Positions 19,329-29,672 of a stretch of DNA of 64,000 bases are shown piece after piece. The stretch is from NCBI RefSeq assembly GCF_024169245.1, contig NZ_JALJWP010000001.1, positions 868,001 through 932,000 on the forward strand, read 5' to 3'. How positions within the stretch are numbered: position 1 is the stretch's first letter; each line of letters starts with the position of its first letter. The notes beneath the pieces were generated by a model. The model was not told the DNA's origin. It made no database searches and worked only from the letters and a program-made list of their open reading frames with translations. The translations under genes and the position numbers were made by a program. The DNA is from Pseudomonas koreensis. Lineage in GTDB: Bacteria; Pseudomonadota; Gammaproteobacteria; Pseudomonadales; Pseudomonadaceae.

Positions 19329-20363
19329 CTAGAAATTATCCGGGGTACGCGCTTTCTCGCGGGCATGCTCGCGGCTGATCAAACCCTTTGTCACCAGATC
19401 CTTCAGGCACATATCGAGTGTCTGCATCCCCAACGACCCACCGGTCTGAATCGCTGAATACATCTGCGCCACCTTGTCCTCGCGGATCAGGTTACGGATC
19501 GCCGATGTCCCCAGCATGATTTCATGCGCCGCCACCCGCCCGCCGCCGATCTTCTTGATCAACGTCTGCGACACCACCGCCAGCAACGACTCCGAGAGCA
19601 TCGAACGCACCATCGACTTCTCGTCGCCGGGGAACACGTCGACGACACGGTCGATGGTCTTCGCCGCCGAGGTCGTGTGCAGCGTGCCGAACACCAGATG
19701 CCCGGTCTCGGCGGCGGTCAGCGCCAGGCGAATGGTTTCCAGATCGCGCATCTCGCCGACCAGAATCACGTCCGGATCCTCACGCAACGCCGAGCGCAGC
19801 GCGGTGGCGAAGCTGCGGGTATCGCGATGGACTTCGCGCTGATTGATCAGGCATTTGCGCGATTCGTGGACAAACTCGATGGGGTCTTCAATGGTGAGGA
19901 TGTGGTGATGGCGATGGGTGTTGAGGTAATCGATCATTGCCGCCAGCGTGGTCGATTTGCCGGAACCGGTCGGCCCGGTCACCAGCACCAGCCCTCGCGG
20001 CGCATCGGTGATCTTGCGGAAAACATCGCCCATGGCGAGGTCTTCCATGTTCAGCACTTTCGAGGGAATGGTGCGGAACACCGCGCCGGCGCCACGGTTC
20101 TGGTTGAATGCGTTGACCCGAAACCGCGCCACGCCGGGCACATCGAAGGAAAAATCGGTTTCCAGATTTTTCTCGAATTCGATGCGCTGCGTGTCGTTCA
20201 TGATGTCGTAGATCAGATCGTGCACTTGCTTGTGATCCAGCCCCGGCAGATTGATCCGTCGCACATCGCCATCGACGCGGATCATCGGCGGCAGGCCGGC
20301 CGACAGGTGCAGGTCGGAAGCGCCCTGTTTGGCGCTGAAGGCCAGCAATTCAGTGATATCCAT
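19329..20363 (-). CDS. pilT: Type IV pilus retraction ATPase PilT
   Basis: A 344-residue secretion-type hexameric ATPase. It has Walker A GPTGSGKSTT (about 132-141), an Asp box (ILTIEDPIEFVH), Walker B (DPDVILVGEMRD), a His box (GHLVFGTLHT), and the retraction motif AIRNLIRE near the C-terminus. It powers depolymerisation of the pilus. In P. aeruginosa pilU follows pilT; here the next gene in that direction is the converging NlpC/P60 peptidase, so pilU is not adjacent. It is divergent from yggS. Confidence 0.96.
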   Translation of the reverse strand: MDITELLAFSAKQGASDLHLSAGLPPMIRVDGDVRRINLPGLDHKQVHDLIYDIMNDTQRIEFEKNLETDFSFDVPGVARFRVNAFNQNRGAGAVFRTIPSKVLNMEDLAMGDVFRKITDAPRGLVLVTGPTGSGKSTTLAAMIDYLNTHRHHHILTIEDPIEFVHESRKCLINQREVHRDTRSFATALRSALREDPDVILVGEMRDLETIRLALTAAETGHLVFGTLHTTSAAKTIDRVVDVFPGDEKSMVRSMLSESLLAVVSQTLIKKIGGGRVAAHEIMLGTSAIRNLIREDKVAQMYSAIQTGGSLGMQTLDMCLKDLVTKGLISREHAREKARTPDNF

Positions 20364-20419
20364 AGCGTCCCTCAATTCCAGTAGAATGCCGCGAACCTAC
20401 AGACCGCCGGCGCCTCTTG

Positions 20420-21106
20420 ATGTCCACGATAGCAGACAACATCCTTCAGGTTAGTTCGCGCATCCAGGCAGCGGCGAAAGCTGCGCACCGCGACGAAAAC
20501 AGCATTTATTTGCTCGCCGTGAGCAAGACCAAACCCGCCCAGGCCCTGCGTGAAGCTTATGCCGCCGGGCTGCGCGACTTCGGCGAGAACTACTTGCAGG
20601 AAGCCTTGGGCAAACAGCTGGAGCTGGCCGACCTGCCCTTGATCTGGCACTTCATCGGCCCCATTCAATCGAACAAGACTCGCGCGATTGCCGAGCATTT
20701 CGATTGGGTGCACTCCGTGGATCGTCTGAAAATTGCCCAACGCCTGTCCGAACAACGCCCCGCCGAGCTGCCTCCACTGAATATCTGCATTCAGGTCAAT
20801 GTCAGCGGCGAGGCGAGCAAATCCGGTTGCACCCCGGCCGATCTGCCAGCGCTGGCCGCGGCCATCAGCGCCCTGCCCCGGCTGAAACTGCGCGGGCTGA
20901 TGGCGATTCCCGAGCCGACCGAAGTACGCGCCGAGCAAGACGCTGCGTTCGCCGCCGTGCAGACCTTGCAGGCGAGCCTCGATCTGCCGCTCGACACCTT
21001 GTCCATGGGCATGAGCCACGACCTCGAGTCGGCCATCGCCCAAGGCGCCACCTGGGTGCGGATCGGTACCGCGCTGTTTGGCGCCAGAGATTATTCCCAG
21101 TCTTGA
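20420..21106 (+). CDS. yggS: PLP homeostasis protein YggS
   Basis: A 228-residue PLP-binding protein of the PROSC/YBL036C family: LLAVSKTKPAQALREAY carries the PLP lysine, GENYLQEALGKQ and WHFIGPIQSNKTRAI are conserved, and MGMSHDLESAI closes the site. It balances pyridoxal phosphate rather than catalysing a reaction. It starts the yggS-proC-yggT run typical of gamma-proteobacteria. Confidence 0.95.
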   Translation: MSTIADNILQVSSRIQAAAKAAHRDENSIYLLAVSKTKPAQALREAYAAGLRDFGENYLQEALGKQLELADLPLIWHFIGPIQSNKTRAIAEHFDWVHSVDRLKIAQRLSEQRPAELPPLNICIQVNVSGEASKSGCTPADLPALAAAISALPRLKLRGLMAIPEPTEVRAEQDAAFAAVQTLQASLDLPLDTLSMGMSHDLESAIAQGATWVRIGTALFGARDYSQS

Positions 21107-21129
21107 ACGTTTCCAGATAAGGACCACAC

Positions 21130-21948
21130 ATGAGCAACACACGTATTGCGTTTATCGGTGCGGGCAACATGGCGGCCAGTCTGATTGGCGGCCTGCGCGC
21201 CAAGGGTCTGGAAGCGGCGCAGATCCGCGCCAGCGATCCGGGCGACGACACCCGCGCCAGGGTCAGCGCCGAACACGGCATCGAAACCTTCGCCGACAAT
21301 GCCCAGGCCATCGATGGCGTCGATGTCATCGTGCTGGCGGTCAAGCCACAGGCGATGAAAGCCGTGTGCGAGGCGATTCGCCCGAACCTGAAGCAGAATC
21401 AACTGGTGGTGTCGATCGCCGCCGGGATCACCTGCGCGAGCATGACCGCGTGGCTCGGCGAACAGCCGATCGTGCGCTGCATGCCGAACACCCCGGCGCT
21501 GCTGCGTCAGGGTGTCAGCGGTCTGTACGCGACCAGCGAAGTTACCGCCGAACAGCGTCAGCAAGCCGAAGAGCTGTTGTCCGCGGTCGGCATCGCGCTG
21601 TGGCTGGACGAAGAACAGCAACTGGACGCAGTCACCGCAGTGTCCGGCTCCGGCCCGGCGTACTTCTTCCTGCTGATCGAAGCCATGACCGCCGCCGGCG
21701 TCAAACTTGGCCTGCCAAAAGCAATCGCTGAGCAACTGACCGTGCAGACCGCGCTGGGCGCCGCGCACATGGCGGCGTCCAGCGATGTCGACGCAGCCGA
21801 ATTGCGTCGCCGCGTGACTTCGCCAAACGGCACCACGGAAGCTGCAATCAAATCATTCCAGGCTGGCGGCTTCGAAGCGCTGGTTGAAACCGCACTCGGC
21901 GCCGCCGCGCACCGCTCGGCCGAAATGGCCGAACAACTGGGCAAATAA
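21130..21948 (+). CDS. proC: Pyrroline-5-carboxylate reductase
   Basis: A 272-residue NAD(P)H-dependent reductase making proline from pyrroline-5-carboxylate. It has the Rossmann start IAFIGAGNMAASLIGGL and the family signature with VSGSGPAYFFLLIEAM, ending in GTTEAAIKSFQ. It lies 23 bases after yggS and 10 bases before yggT. Confidence 0.97.
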   Translation: MSNTRIAFIGAGNMAASLIGGLRAKGLEAAQIRASDPGDDTRARVSAEHGIETFADNAQAIDGVDVIVLAVKPQAMKAVCEAIRPNLKQNQLVVSIAAGITCASMTAWLGEQPIVRCMPNTPALLRQGVSGLYATSEVTAEQRQQAEELLSAVGIALWLDEEQQLDAVTAVSGSGPAYFFLLIEAMTAAGVKLGLPKAIAEQLTVQTALGAAHMAASSDVDAAELRRRVTSPNGTTEAAIKSFQAGGFEALVETALGAAAHRSAEMAEQLGK

Positions 21949-21958
21949 GGAGCCTTAC

Positions 21959-22549
21959 ATGATCGGATTGAACACCGCAGCGGTTTACGTGCTGCAAACC
22001 CTCGGCAGCCTGTACCTGCTGATCGTGCTGCTGCGCTTCGTCCTGCAACTGGTGCGGGCGAACTTCTACAACCCGCTGTGCCAGTTCGTGGTCAAGGCCA
22101 CCCAGCCGCTGCTCAAGCCTTTGCGCCGGATCATCCCGAGCCTGTTCGGCCTCGACATGTCGTCGCTGGTACTGGCGATCCTCGTGCAGTTGCTGCTGAT
22201 GGCGCTGACCCTGCTGCTGACCTATGGCACCACCGGCAACCCGCTGCAACTGTTGATCTGGTCGCTGATCGGCGTCACCGCGCTGTTCCTGAAGATTTTC
22301 TTCTTCGCCCTGATCATCAGCGTGATCCTGTCGTGGGTCGCACCGGGCAGCCACAATCCGGGCGCCGAACTGGTCAACCAGATCTGTGAACCGGCGCTGG
22401 CACCGTTCCGCCGCTTCCTGCCGAACCTCGGCGGCCTGGATCTGTCGCCGATCTTTGCCTTCCTGGCGCTGAAATTGATCGACATGCTGGTGATCAACAA
22501 TCTGGCGGCGATGACGATGATGCCGGAGATTCTGCGTTTGCTGATGTGA
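21959..22549 (+). CDS. yggT: YggT family inner membrane protein
   Basis: A 196-residue protein with two repeated YGGT units, each of two membrane helices (LLIVLLRFVLQLVRANFYNP and FFALIISVILSWVAPGSHNP). The role is unknown, perhaps osmotic or cell-division related in other bacteria. The start at 21959 with AGGAG upstream is chosen. It is the third gene of yggS-proC-yggT. Confidence 0.92.
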   Translation: MIGLNTAAVYVLQTLGSLYLLIVLLRFVLQLVRANFYNPLCQFVVKATQPLLKPLRRIIPSLFGLDMSSLVLAILVQLLLMALTLLLTYGTTGNPLQLLIWSLIGVTALFLKIFFFALIISVILSWVAPGSHNPGAELVNQICEPALAPFRRFLPNLGGLDLSPIFAFLALKLIDMLVINNLAAMTMMPEILRLLM

Positions 22550-22586
22550 GCCAGTGCGCTCGGTCTGACTGACCGAGTCGCCTTTT

Positions 22587-22649
22587 TCGCGAGCAGGCTC
22601 GCTCCCACATTGGAATGCATTTCAACTGTGGGAGCGAGCCTGCTCGCGA
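22587..22649. repeat. REP pair, class A, between yggT and metX
   Basis: Inverted GCTCGCGA-type units at 22587-22609 and 22626-22649, between co-directional operons. Confidence 0.92.
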
Positions 22650-22754
22650 ATGGCTGCACCTCGGTCCGAAGCGAAAACGCCGGACCTGATCGTTGCTTGC
22701 CGCTAACCCCCCCGGTCTTTAGACTTACGCCTCATTTCAACGAGAGCAGGGTCG

Positions 22755-23894
22755 ATGCCAACTGCCTTTCCCGCCGATTCTGTTGGTCTGGTGACACCAC
22801 AAACCGCGCACTTCAGCGAACCGCTGGCGCTGGCCTGTGGCCGTTCGCTGGCCGCCTATGATCTGATCTACGAAACCTACGGCACGCTGAACGCCCAGGC
22901 GAGCAACGCCGTGCTGATCTGCCACGCCTTGTCCGGCCACCACCACGCTGCCGGTTATCACAGCGTCGACGACCGCAAGCCCGGCTGGTGGGACAGCTGC
23001 ATCGGCCCCGGCAAGCCGATCGACACCAACAAGTTCTTCGTGGTCAGCCTGAACAATCTCGGCGGCTGCAACGGCTCCACCGGCCCGAGCAGCGTCAACC
23101 CGGAGACCGGGAAGCCGTTCGGCGCCGACTTCCCGGTGCTCACCGTGGAAGACTGGGTGCACAGCCAGGCGCGTCTGGCTGACCTGCTCGGCATCGGCCA
23201 GTGGGCAGCGGTGATCGGCGGCAGCCTCGGCGGCATGCAGGCCCTGCAATGGACCATCACCTACCCGGATCGCGTGCGGCACTGCCTGGCGATCGCCTCG
23301 GCACCGAAGCTGTCGGCGCAAAACATCGCGTTCAACGAAGTCGCGCGGCAAGCGATTCTTACCGATCCGGAATTCCACGGTGGTTCGTTCCAGGAAGCTG
23401 GCGTGATCCCCAAGCGCGGGTTGATGCTGGCGCGCATGGTCGGGCACATCACCTATCTGTCCGACGATTCCATGGGCGAGAAATTCGGCCGTGGCCTGAA
23501 GAGCGAAAAGCTCAACTACGACTTCCACAGTGTCGAGTTCCAGGTCGAAAGCTATCTGCGCTATCAGGGCGAAGAGTTCTCCGGGCGCTTCGATGCCAAC
23601 ACCTATCTGTTGATGACCAAAGCGCTGGATTACTTCGATCCGGCGGCGAACTTCGACGATGATCTGGCGAAAACCTTCGAAAAAGCCACAGCCAAATTCT
23701 GCGTGATGTCGTTCACCACCGACTGGCGCTTCTCCCCGGCGCGTTCGCGGGAACTGGTGGATGCGCTGATGGCCGCGCGCAAGGACGTCAGCTACCTGGA
23801 AATCGACGCGCCGCAGGGCCACGACGCTTTCCTGATTCCGATCCCGCGTTACTTGCAGGCGTTCGGCAATTACATGAACCGCATTTCGTTGTGA
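22755..23894 (+). CDS. metX: Homoserine O-acyltransferase (MetX type)
   Basis: A 379-residue alpha/beta-hydrolase-fold acyltransferase for methionine synthesis. It has the nucleophile elbow [12 protein letters not shown], an Asp in [12 protein letters not shown], and a C-terminal His in [10 protein letters not shown]. Pseudomonas MetX enzymes have been reported to prefer succinyl-CoA; the sequence alone does not tell me. It is followed 8 bases later by metW, the usual pair. Confidence 0.95.
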   Translation: MPTAFPADSVGLVTPQTAHFSEPLALACGRSLAAYDLIYETYGTLNAQASNAVLICHALSGHHHAAGYHSVDDRKPGWWDSCIGPGKPIDTNKFFVVSLNNLGGCNGSTGPSSVNPETGKPFGADFPVLTVEDWVHSQARLADLLGIGQWAAVIGGSLGGMQALQWTITYPDRVRHCLAIASAPKLSAQNIAFNEVARQAILTDPEFHGGSFQEAGVIPKRGLMLARMVGHITYLSDDSMGEKFGRGLKSEKLNYDFHSVEFQVESYLRYQGEEFSGRFDANTYLLMTKALDYFDPAANFDDDLAKTFEKATAKFCVMSFTTDWRFSPARSRELVDALMAARKDVSYLEIDAPQGHDAFLIPIPRYLQAFGNYMNRISL

Positions 23895-23901
23895 GAAAGC
23901 C

Positions 23902-24522
23902 ATGAGAGCTGATCTGGAAATCATCCAGGAATGGATCCCCGCCGGCAGCCGCGTCCTCGACCTCGGTTGCGGTGACGGCGAACTGCTGACCTGGCTGCGC
24001 GACAACAAGAACGTCACCGGCTATGGCCTTGAAAACGACGCCGACAACATCGCCGAGTGCGTGGCCAAGGGCATCAACGTCATTGAGCAGGATCTGGACA
24101 AGGGCCTGGGCAACTTCGCCAGCAACAGTTTCGACATCGTCGTCATGACCCAGGCCCTGCAAGCGGTGCATTACCCGGACAAGATCCTCGACGAAATGCT
24201 CCGCGTCGGCCGCCAGTGCATCATCACCTTCCCGAATTTCGGGCACTGGCGCTGCCGCTGGTACCTGGCGAGCAAGGGCCGCATGCCGGTCTCGGAATTC
24301 CTGCCGTACACCTGGTACAACACGCCGAACATTCACTTCTGCACCTTCGAGGATTTCGAAGAACTGTGCCGCGAACGTGATGCCAAGGTCATTGATCGGC
24401 TTGCCGTGGATCAACAGCACCGCCACGGGTGGGCCAGTAAGCTATGGCCTAATCTGTTAGGTGAAATCGGTATCTACCGCGTCAGCAGCCCGCAACTGGC
24501 GGACCACCGAGTCGCGGTCTGA
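23902..24522 (+). CDS. metW: Methionine biosynthesis protein MetW
   Basis: A 206-residue class I SAM-methyltransferase-like protein with VLDLGCGDGELLTWL as the SAM loop, and FPNFGHWRCRWYL typical of MetW. It is needed with MetX for homoserine acylation in several bacteria, although its own reaction is unclear. It is co-transcribed with metX. Confidence 0.95.
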   Translation: MRADLEIIQEWIPAGSRVLDLGCGDGELLTWLRDNKNVTGYGLENDADNIAECVAKGINVIEQDLDKGLGNFASNSFDIVVMTQALQAVHYPDKILDEMLRVGRQCIITFPNFGHWRCRWYLASKGRMPVSEFLPYTWYNTPNIHFCTFEDFEELCRERDAKVIDRLAVDQQHRHGWASKLWPNLLGEIGIYRVSSPQLADHRVAV

Positions 24523-24548
24523 ACCAGGCCATTTCGAGGAGCACGAAC

Positions 24549-24983
24549 ATGAGTCGTCTAGCGTTGTTGTTACTCACTGCCTGCCTGAGCGCCGGCGCCC
24601 TGGCGGCGGACGTCATCAAAGGTGAACGCAAGGAAACCTTCGGTGACATCACGGTGCACTACAACACCTTCAACTCGACGTTTCTGCAACCGGACATTGC
24701 CAAGGCTGCGGAGCTGATTCGCAGCAAGAACCAGGGCGTGATCAACGTCTCGGTGGTCAAGGACGGCAAACCGCTGATCGCCAGCGTCACCGGCACGATC
24801 AAGGACCTGACCAGCAACAGCGTGCCGCTGAAATTCCGCCAGGTCACCGAACAGGGCGCGATCTACTACATCGCTCAGTACCCGGTACCGCAGCAGGAAA
24901 CCCGCACCTTTGAAATCAAGGTGCAGAACGGCGACAAGATCAACACCATCAATTTCAACCAAGAACTTTTCCCCGGCGAATGA
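24549..24983 (+). CDS. DUF4426 exported protein
   Basis: A 144-residue protein with a signal peptide ([19 protein letters not shown], cleavage before AD). The mature part has [21 protein letters not shown] and ends in FNQELFPGE, typical of DUF4426. It is probably periplasmic, with unknown function. It sits in the metX-metW-rdgB-hemW operon, 26 bases after metW, and its stop overlaps the rdgB start. Confidence 0.9.
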   Translation: MSRLALLLLTACLSAGALAADVIKGERKETFGDITVHYNTFNSTFLQPDIAKAAELIRSKNQGVINVSVVKDGKPLIASVTGTIKDLTSNSVPLKFRQVTEQGAIYYIAQYPVPQQETRTFEIKVQNGDKINTINFNQELFPGE

Positions 24984-25576
24984 TGAACATCAAGCAGCTC
25001 GTACTGGCCAGCCATAACGCCGGCAAACTCAAAGAACTCCAGGCCATGCTCGGCGACTCGGTGCAACTGCGCTCGATTGGCGAGTGGAGCAAGGTCGAGC
25101 CGGAGGAAACCGGCCTGTCGTTCGTCGAGAACGCGATCCTCAAGGCCCGCAACGCCGCGCGCATTTCCGGGCTGCCGGCACTGGCCGACGACTCCGGGCT
25201 GGCGGTGGATTTTCTTGGCGGTGCGCCGGGCATCTACTCGGCGCGTTACGCCGACGGCCAGGGCGACGCGGCGAACAACGCCAAACTGCTCGATGCGCTG
25301 AAGGACGTGCCGCAAGCCGAGCGCGGCGCACAGTTCGTCTGCGTCTTAGCACTGGTGCGCCACGCCGATGATCCGCTGCCGATTCTCTGCGAAGGCCTGT
25401 GGCACGGGCGCATCCTCACCGCTACCAGCGGTGAGCACGGTTTCGGTTATGACCCGCTGTTCTGGGTGCCGGAGCGCGACTGCTCCAGTGCCGAGCTGAG
25501 CCCGGCCGACAAGAACCAGATCAGCCACCGCGCCCGTGCAATGGATCTGCTGCGCCAGCGTCTGGGCTTGAAATGA
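24980..25576 (+). CDS. rdgB: XTP/dITP diphosphatase RdgB
   Basis: A 198-residue Ham1-type pyrophosphatase that removes non-canonical purine nucleotides (dITP, XTP). It has [39 protein letters not shown] and [10 protein letters not shown]. Two ATGs (24980 and 24983) fit; the first overlaps the DUF4426 stop. Its stop overlaps the hemW start by 4 bases. Confidence 0.96.
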   Translation: MMNIKQLVLASHNAGKLKELQAMLGDSVQLRSIGEWSKVEPEETGLSFVENAILKARNAARISGLPALADDSGLAVDFLGGAPGIYSARYADGQGDAANNAKLLDALKDVPQAERGAQFVCVLALVRHADDPLPILCEGLWHGRILTATSGEHGFGYDPLFWVPERDCSSAELSPADKNQISHRARAMDLLRQRLGLK

Positions 25577-26778
25577 CCACTGATTCTTCCGCGTCGTCGC
25601 TGATCATCGGCGGCGCCGCCTCCTCGCCTCGGGCGCCGCTGCCAACCCTGCCGCCCCTGGCGCTGTACATCCACATCCCGTGGTGTGTGCGCAAATGCCC
25701 GTATTGCGATTTCAACTCGCACACCGCCAGCCCGGTGCTGCCGGAGCAGGAATACGTCGACGCGCTGCTGGCCGATCTCGATCAGGATCTGCATGCGGTG
25801 TATGGCCGTGAGCTGACTTCGATTTTCTTCGGTGGCGGGACGCCGAGCCTGTTCAGCGCCGAAGCCCTCGGGCGCTTGTTGAAGGGCGTCGAACAACGCA
25901 TCCCGTTCGCCGCCGACATCGAAATCACCCTGGAAGCCAACCCGGGCACCTTCGAGCAAGAGAAGTTTGTCGCTTATCGCAAGCTGGGGATCAACCGGCT
26001 ATCGATCGGTATCCAGAGCTTTCAGCAGGAGAAGCTTGAGGCCCTTGGCCGCATCCACAACGGTGACGAAGCCGTGCGTGCGGCAGGCATGGCGCGGCAG
26101 GCCGGGTTCGATAACTTCAACCTGGACTTGATGCACGGTTTGCCCGATCAGTCGCTGGACGATGCCTTGAGCGATCTGCGCCAGGCCATCGCGCTGCAGC
26201 CGACGCACATCTCCTGGTATCAGCTGACGCTTGAACCCAACACGGTGTTCTGGAATCAGCCGCCGGTGCTGCCGGAAGACGACACCCTGTGGGACATTCA
26301 GGAAGCCGGCCAGGCGCTGCTGGCCGAGTACGGTTACGCGCAATACGAAGTGTCGGCATATGCCCAGGCCGGGCGACCGGCGCGGCATAACCTCAATTAC
26401 TGGAGGTTCGGCGACTTCATCGGCATCGGCGCCGGCGCCCATGGCAAGTTGAGCCACCCGGACGGACGCATCGTCCGTACCTGGAAGACCCGCTTGCCGA
26501 AGGACTACCTCAACCCGGCGAAAAGCTTTCAGGCCGGCGAGAAAGCGCTTACCAATGATGAGATGCCGTTCGAGTTTCTGATGAATGCCTTGCGCCTGAC
26601 CGCTGGCGTCGAATCACGGCTGTATCCGGAACGCACCGGGCTGTCGCTGGACAGCCTCGCCGAAGGCCGGGCAGCGGCCGAACAAAGCGGCCTGTTGCAG
26701 GTCGAACCGTCACGCCTGGCGGCGACCGAACGCGGCCAGCTGTTCCTCAACGATTTGCTGCAACAATTTCTGAACTGA
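25573..26778 (+). CDS. hemW: Radical SAM haem chaperone HemW
   Basis: A 401-residue radical-SAM protein with the cluster motif [11 protein letters not shown] (CxxxCxxC), [10 protein letters not shown], and the HemW C-terminal domain. HemN-like in sequence, HemW enzymes act as haem chaperones rather than coproporphyrinogen oxidases. An extra residue stretch (about 1-35, Ser/Ala/Pro-rich) precedes the domain. The start overlaps the rdgB stop. Confidence 0.94.
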   Translation: MTTDSSASSLIIGGAASSPRAPLPTLPPLALYIHIPWCVRKCPYCDFNSHTASPVLPEQEYVDALLADLDQDLHAVYGRELTSIFFGGGTPSLFSAEALGRLLKGVEQRIPFAADIEITLEANPGTFEQEKFVAYRKLGINRLSIGIQSFQQEKLEALGRIHNGDEAVRAAGMARQAGFDNFNLDLMHGLPDQSLDDALSDLRQAIALQPTHISWYQLTLEPNTVFWNQPPVLPEDDTLWDIQEAGQALLAEYGYAQYEVSAYAQAGRPARHNLNYWRFGDFIGIGAGAHGKLSHPDGRIVRTWKTRLPKDYLNPAKSFQAGEKALTNDEMPFEFLMNALRLTAGVESRLYPERTGLSLDSLAEGRAAAEQSGLLQVEPSRLAATERGQLFLNDLLQQFLN

Positions 26779-26800
26779 CTTCAGCTCAAAGGGAAAACGC

Positions 26801-27124
26801 ATGGATTTGATACTCGACCTGCTGGCCACCGTCTCCCGCTGGAGCCGCAGCAATCTCTCGGAAATCGCTTTGGCGCTGGTCGGTTGCCTGCTGGTGCTGT
26901 TCGGGGCTGACTTCAAAGGCTGGGTCGAGCAACGCCTGGGCAGCATTGCCGGCGCCCTGCGCGTGCCCCTGATGGCCCTGCTCTGCCTGATCGGCAGCGG
27001 CGCCGCGCTGATCTACGCCACGCCGTGGGTGATCAAAGGCCTGAGCCAGTTCAATAACTACAGCCTGGCACCGGTGCTGCTGGTAGTGCTGGTGTTGATC
27101 GGTGTGGTCGCCGACCGCCGCTGA
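26801..27124 (+). CDS. DUF3392 small membrane protein
   Basis: A 107-residue protein with three predicted membrane helices (IALALVGCLLVLFGADF, ALLCLIGSGAALIYAT, LAPVLLVVLVLIGVVAD). It matches the DUF3392 family seen in Pseudomonas and Vibrio, function unknown. It is the last gene of the metX-hemW operon, 22 bases after hemW. Confidence 0.85.
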   Translation: MDLILDLLATVSRWSRSNLSEIALALVGCLLVLFGADFKGWVEQRLGSIAGALRVPLMALLCLIGSGAALIYATPWVIKGLSQFNNYSLAPVLLVVLVLIGVVADRR

Positions 27125-27149
27125 TTCCGCAAACACCCCGAAACGAAAT

Positions 27150-27239
27150 GTGGGAGCGAGCCTGCTCGCGAATACGGTGTGTCAGTCAACATCAGAGTTG
27201 AATGAACAACCGCTTTCGCGAGCAGGCTCGCTCCCACAG
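27150..27239. repeat. REP pair, class A, between DUF3392 and trmB
   Basis: Inverted units at 27150-27171 and 27216-27239, in the gap between converging genes. Confidence 0.92.
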
Positions 27240-27255
27240 TTTTATTGCGTGATGC

Positions 27256-27984
27256 TTAAGCGAGTTTTTCGAACTTCAGATCCCACACGCCATGGCCAAG
27301 ACGTTCGCCGCGGCGTTCGAACTTGGTGATCGGACGTTCGGCCGGGCGCGGGACGCATTTGCCGTCTTCGGCGAGATTGCGGTAGCCCGGGGCGACGTTC
27401 ATCACTTCCAGCATGTACTCGGCATACGGTTCCCAGTCGGTGGCCATGTGCAGAATGCCGCCGACCTTCAACTTGCTGCGCACCAGTTCAGCAAACGACG
27501 CCTGAACGATACGACGTTTGTGGTGACGGCTCTTGTGCCACGGATCCGGGAAGAACAGCATCAGGCGATCGAGGCTGTTGTCGGCGATGCAGCGGTTGAG
27601 CACTTCGATCGCGTCGCAATCGTAGACGCGCAGATTGGTCAGCCCCTGGGTCAGCACACCATTGAGCAGCGCGCCAACACCCGGACGGTGCACTTCAACG
27701 CCGATGAAATCCTGCTCCGGCGCCGCCGCGGCCATTTCCAGCAGCGAATGGCCCATGCCGAAACCGATTTCCAGCGAGCGCGGTGCCGAGCGGCCGAACA
27801 CCTGATCGTAATCGACCGGCGCATCGGCCAGCGGCAGCACGTACAGCGGCGCGCCCTGATCCAGGCCGCGTTGCTGGCCTTCGGTCATGCGCCCGGCGCG
27901 CATCACGAAACTCTTGATGCGGCGGTGTTGGCGCTCGTCGCCTTCGTCCGGCTGGACAGGCGTGTCGTTCGATTCAGTCATCAA
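27256..27984 (-). CDS. trmB: tRNA (guanine-N7)-methyltransferase
   Basis: A 242-residue SAM methyltransferase making m7G46 in tRNA. It has the SAM loop [15 protein letters not shown] and [21 protein letters not shown], the family signature. Two adjacent ATGs (27984, 27981) are possible starts. It lies 6 bases after thiG, in the thiS-thiG-trmB order common in Pseudomonas. Confidence 0.96.
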   Translation of the reverse strand: MMTESNDTPVQPDEGDERQHRRIKSFVMRAGRMTEGQQRGLDQGAPLYVLPLADAPVDYDQVFGRSAPRSLEIGFGMGHSLLEMAAAAPEQDFIGVEVHRPGVGALLNGVLTQGLTNLRVYDCDAIEVLNRCIADNSLDRLMLFFPDPWHKSRHHKRRIVQASFAELVRSKLKVGGILHMATDWEPYAEYMLEVMNVAPGYRNLAEDGKCVPRPAERPITKFERRGERLGHGVWDLKFEKLA

Positions 27985-27990
27985 TGGCTC

Positions 27991-28785
27991 TTACTTGATC
28001 AGACCATCCAGCGGCGAAGAGGCGCTGGCATAGAGTTTTTTCGGCATGCGGCCGGCGAGGTACGCCAGGCGCCCAGCGACGATGGCGTGCTGCATGGCTT
28101 GCGCCATCATGACCGGTTGCTGGGCGTGGGCGATGGCCGAGTTCATCAGTACGGCGTCGCAACCCAGCTCCATGGCGATGGTCGCGTCGGAAGCGGTACC
28201 GACGCCAGCATCCACCAGCACCGGGATCTTGGCTTCTTCGAGGATGATCTGCAGGTTGTACGGATTGCAGATACCCAGACCGGAGCCGATCAGACCGGCC
28301 AGCGGCATCACCGCGATGCAGCCGATTTCCGCCAGTTGCCGGGCGATGATCGGGTCATCGCTGGTGTAGACCATCACGTCGAAGCCTTCCTTGACCAGCG
28401 TTTCCGCGGCCTTGAGGGTTTCGATCACGTTGGGGAACAGGGTTTTCTGGTCGGCCAGCACTTCCAGCTTCACCAGGTTGTGGCCGTCGAGCAGTTCACG
28501 CGCCAGGCGGCAGGTGCGCACGGCTTCGATGGCGTCGTAGCAACCGGCGGTGTTCGGCAGAAAGGTGTAGCGCTCCGGCGACAGCACTTCGAGCAGGTTC
28601 GGCTCGCCTTCGATCTGGCCCAGATTTGTGCGGCGCACGGCGAAGGTGACGATCTCGGCACCCGAGGCTTCGATGGCCTGGCGGGTTTCTTCCATGTCAC
28701 GGTACTTGCCGGTACCGACCAGCAAACGCGACTGGTAAGTACGACCGGCCAGCACAAAAGGCTTGTCGCTACGAACGATGCTCAT
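27991..28785 (-). CDS. thiG: Thiazole synthase ThiG
   Basis: A 264-residue TIM-barrel enzyme that forms the thiazole phosphate of thiamin from deoxyxylulose phosphate, dehydroglycine and ThiS thiocarboxylate. It has [39 protein letters not shown] and the Schiff-base lysine in VKLEVL. It follows thiS and precedes trmB. Confidence 0.97.
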   Translation of the reverse strand: MSIVRSDKPFVLAGRTYQSRLLVGTGKYRDMEETRQAIEASGAEIVTFAVRRTNLGQIEGEPNLLEVLSPERYTFLPNTAGCYDAIEAVRTCRLARELLDGHNLVKLEVLADQKTLFPNVIETLKAAETLVKEGFDVMVYTSDDPIIARQLAEIGCIAVMPLAGLIGSGLGICNPYNLQIILEEAKIPVLVDAGVGTASDATIAMELGCDAVLMNSAIAHAQQPVMMAQAMQHAIVAGRLAYLAGRMPKKLYASASSPLDGLIK

Positions 28786-28846
28786 GGGGAATCCTCTTTA
28801 AGGGTGAGGGTCTTGCAGAATTCTGTGCCCTTGCAGGCCGGGACAA

Positions 28847-29047
28847 TCAGCCGCCGCCGATGGCGTGGACCACTTCGACGTTGTCGCCGTCGTTTAGCAT
28901 GGTATCGGCATGCTGGCTGCGCGGGACGATGTCCAGATTGAGCTCTACGGCCACACGGCGTCCGGTCAGATCCAGACGAGTGATCAGGCCCGCAACGGTT
29001 TCACCGTCGGGCAATTCAAAGGACTCACCGTTCAACTGAATGCGCAT
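28847..29047 (-). CDS. thiS: Sulfur carrier protein ThiS
   Basis: A 66-residue ubiquitin-like sulfur carrier ending in the required Gly-Gly (VEVVHAIGGG). The start at 29047 gives MRIQLNGESFELPDG; the six codons upstream in frame are not conserved. Its C-terminus is adenylated and thiocarboxylated before delivering sulfur to ThiG. There is a 61-base gap to thiG. Confidence 0.95.
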   Translation of the reverse strand: MRIQLNGESFELPDGETVAGLITRLDLTGRRVAVELNLDIVPRSQHADTMLNDGDNVEVVHAIGGG

Positions 29048-29133
29048 GCACAACGCCGCCATCATTTTTAGGGGCTGGCATTCTAGCCCGATCAGTCAGG
29101 CTGACCCAAGCCATTCGTCTTGAAACCGGTCCG

Positions 29134-29210
29134 TGTAGGAGCTGCCGAAGGCTGCGATCTTTTGATCTTGAAAACAAAATCAAAAGATCGCAGCCTTCGG
29201 CAGCTCCTAC
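29134..29210. repeat. REP pair, class C, between thiS and DUF423
   Basis: Near-perfect inverted repeat: GTAGGAGCTGCCGAAGGCTG at the left is matched at the right end, with a short AT-rich loop. Confidence 0.92.
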
Positions 29211-29226
29211 GCGGAGAGCGTCAGAT

Positions 29227-29598
29227 TCAGGATAGGCGCCAGGCGGCGAAGCCGAGGCAGATCCAACCGACCAGAAACGCGAGGCCACCGAATGGAGTAA
29301 TGATGCCGAGCTTGCTGATGCCAGTGGTGGTCAGCAGATACAGGCTGCCGGAGAACAGCAGGATGCCGACGGTGAAGGACACGCCGGCCCAACTGATCAG
29401 GCGCCCTTGAATTTGCGTGGCCAGCAGCGCCACCCCGAACAGCGCAAGAGTGTGCACCAATTGATAGGTGACGCCGGTATGGAAAATCGTCAGGTATTCC
29501 GGGGTCAGGCGATTTTTCAGGCCATGGGCGGCGAAAGCGCCCAGCGCAACACCGGTAAATCCGAAAAAAGCGGCCAGCATCAAAAAGCCACGCAGCAT
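29227..29598 (-). CDS. DUF423 small membrane protein
   Basis: A 123-residue four-helix membrane protein. GFTGVALGAFAAHGLKNRL and FHTGVTYQLVHTLALF are conserved DUF423 motifs, and the protein ends LGFAAWRLS. The function is unknown. It is divergent from mtgA across 74 bases. Confidence 0.88.
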   Translation of the reverse strand: MLRGFLMLAAFFGFTGVALGAFAAHGLKNRLTPEYLTIFHTGVTYQLVHTLALFGVALLATQIQGRLISWAGVSFTVGILLFSGSLYLLTTTGISKLGIITPFGGLAFLVGWICLGFAAWRLS

Positions 29599-29672
29599 GG
29601 GGAACTCCAGTCAGACGCGATCGGCAGGGTCTGTATAATGGCCCGCTCCACGGGTTCGGCCAAGCCATCTCT

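Noticed and set aside
27292..28941. 549-codon plus-strand frame over trmB and thiG
   Set aside because: Shadow of two well-recognised enzymes on the minus strand; no family features.
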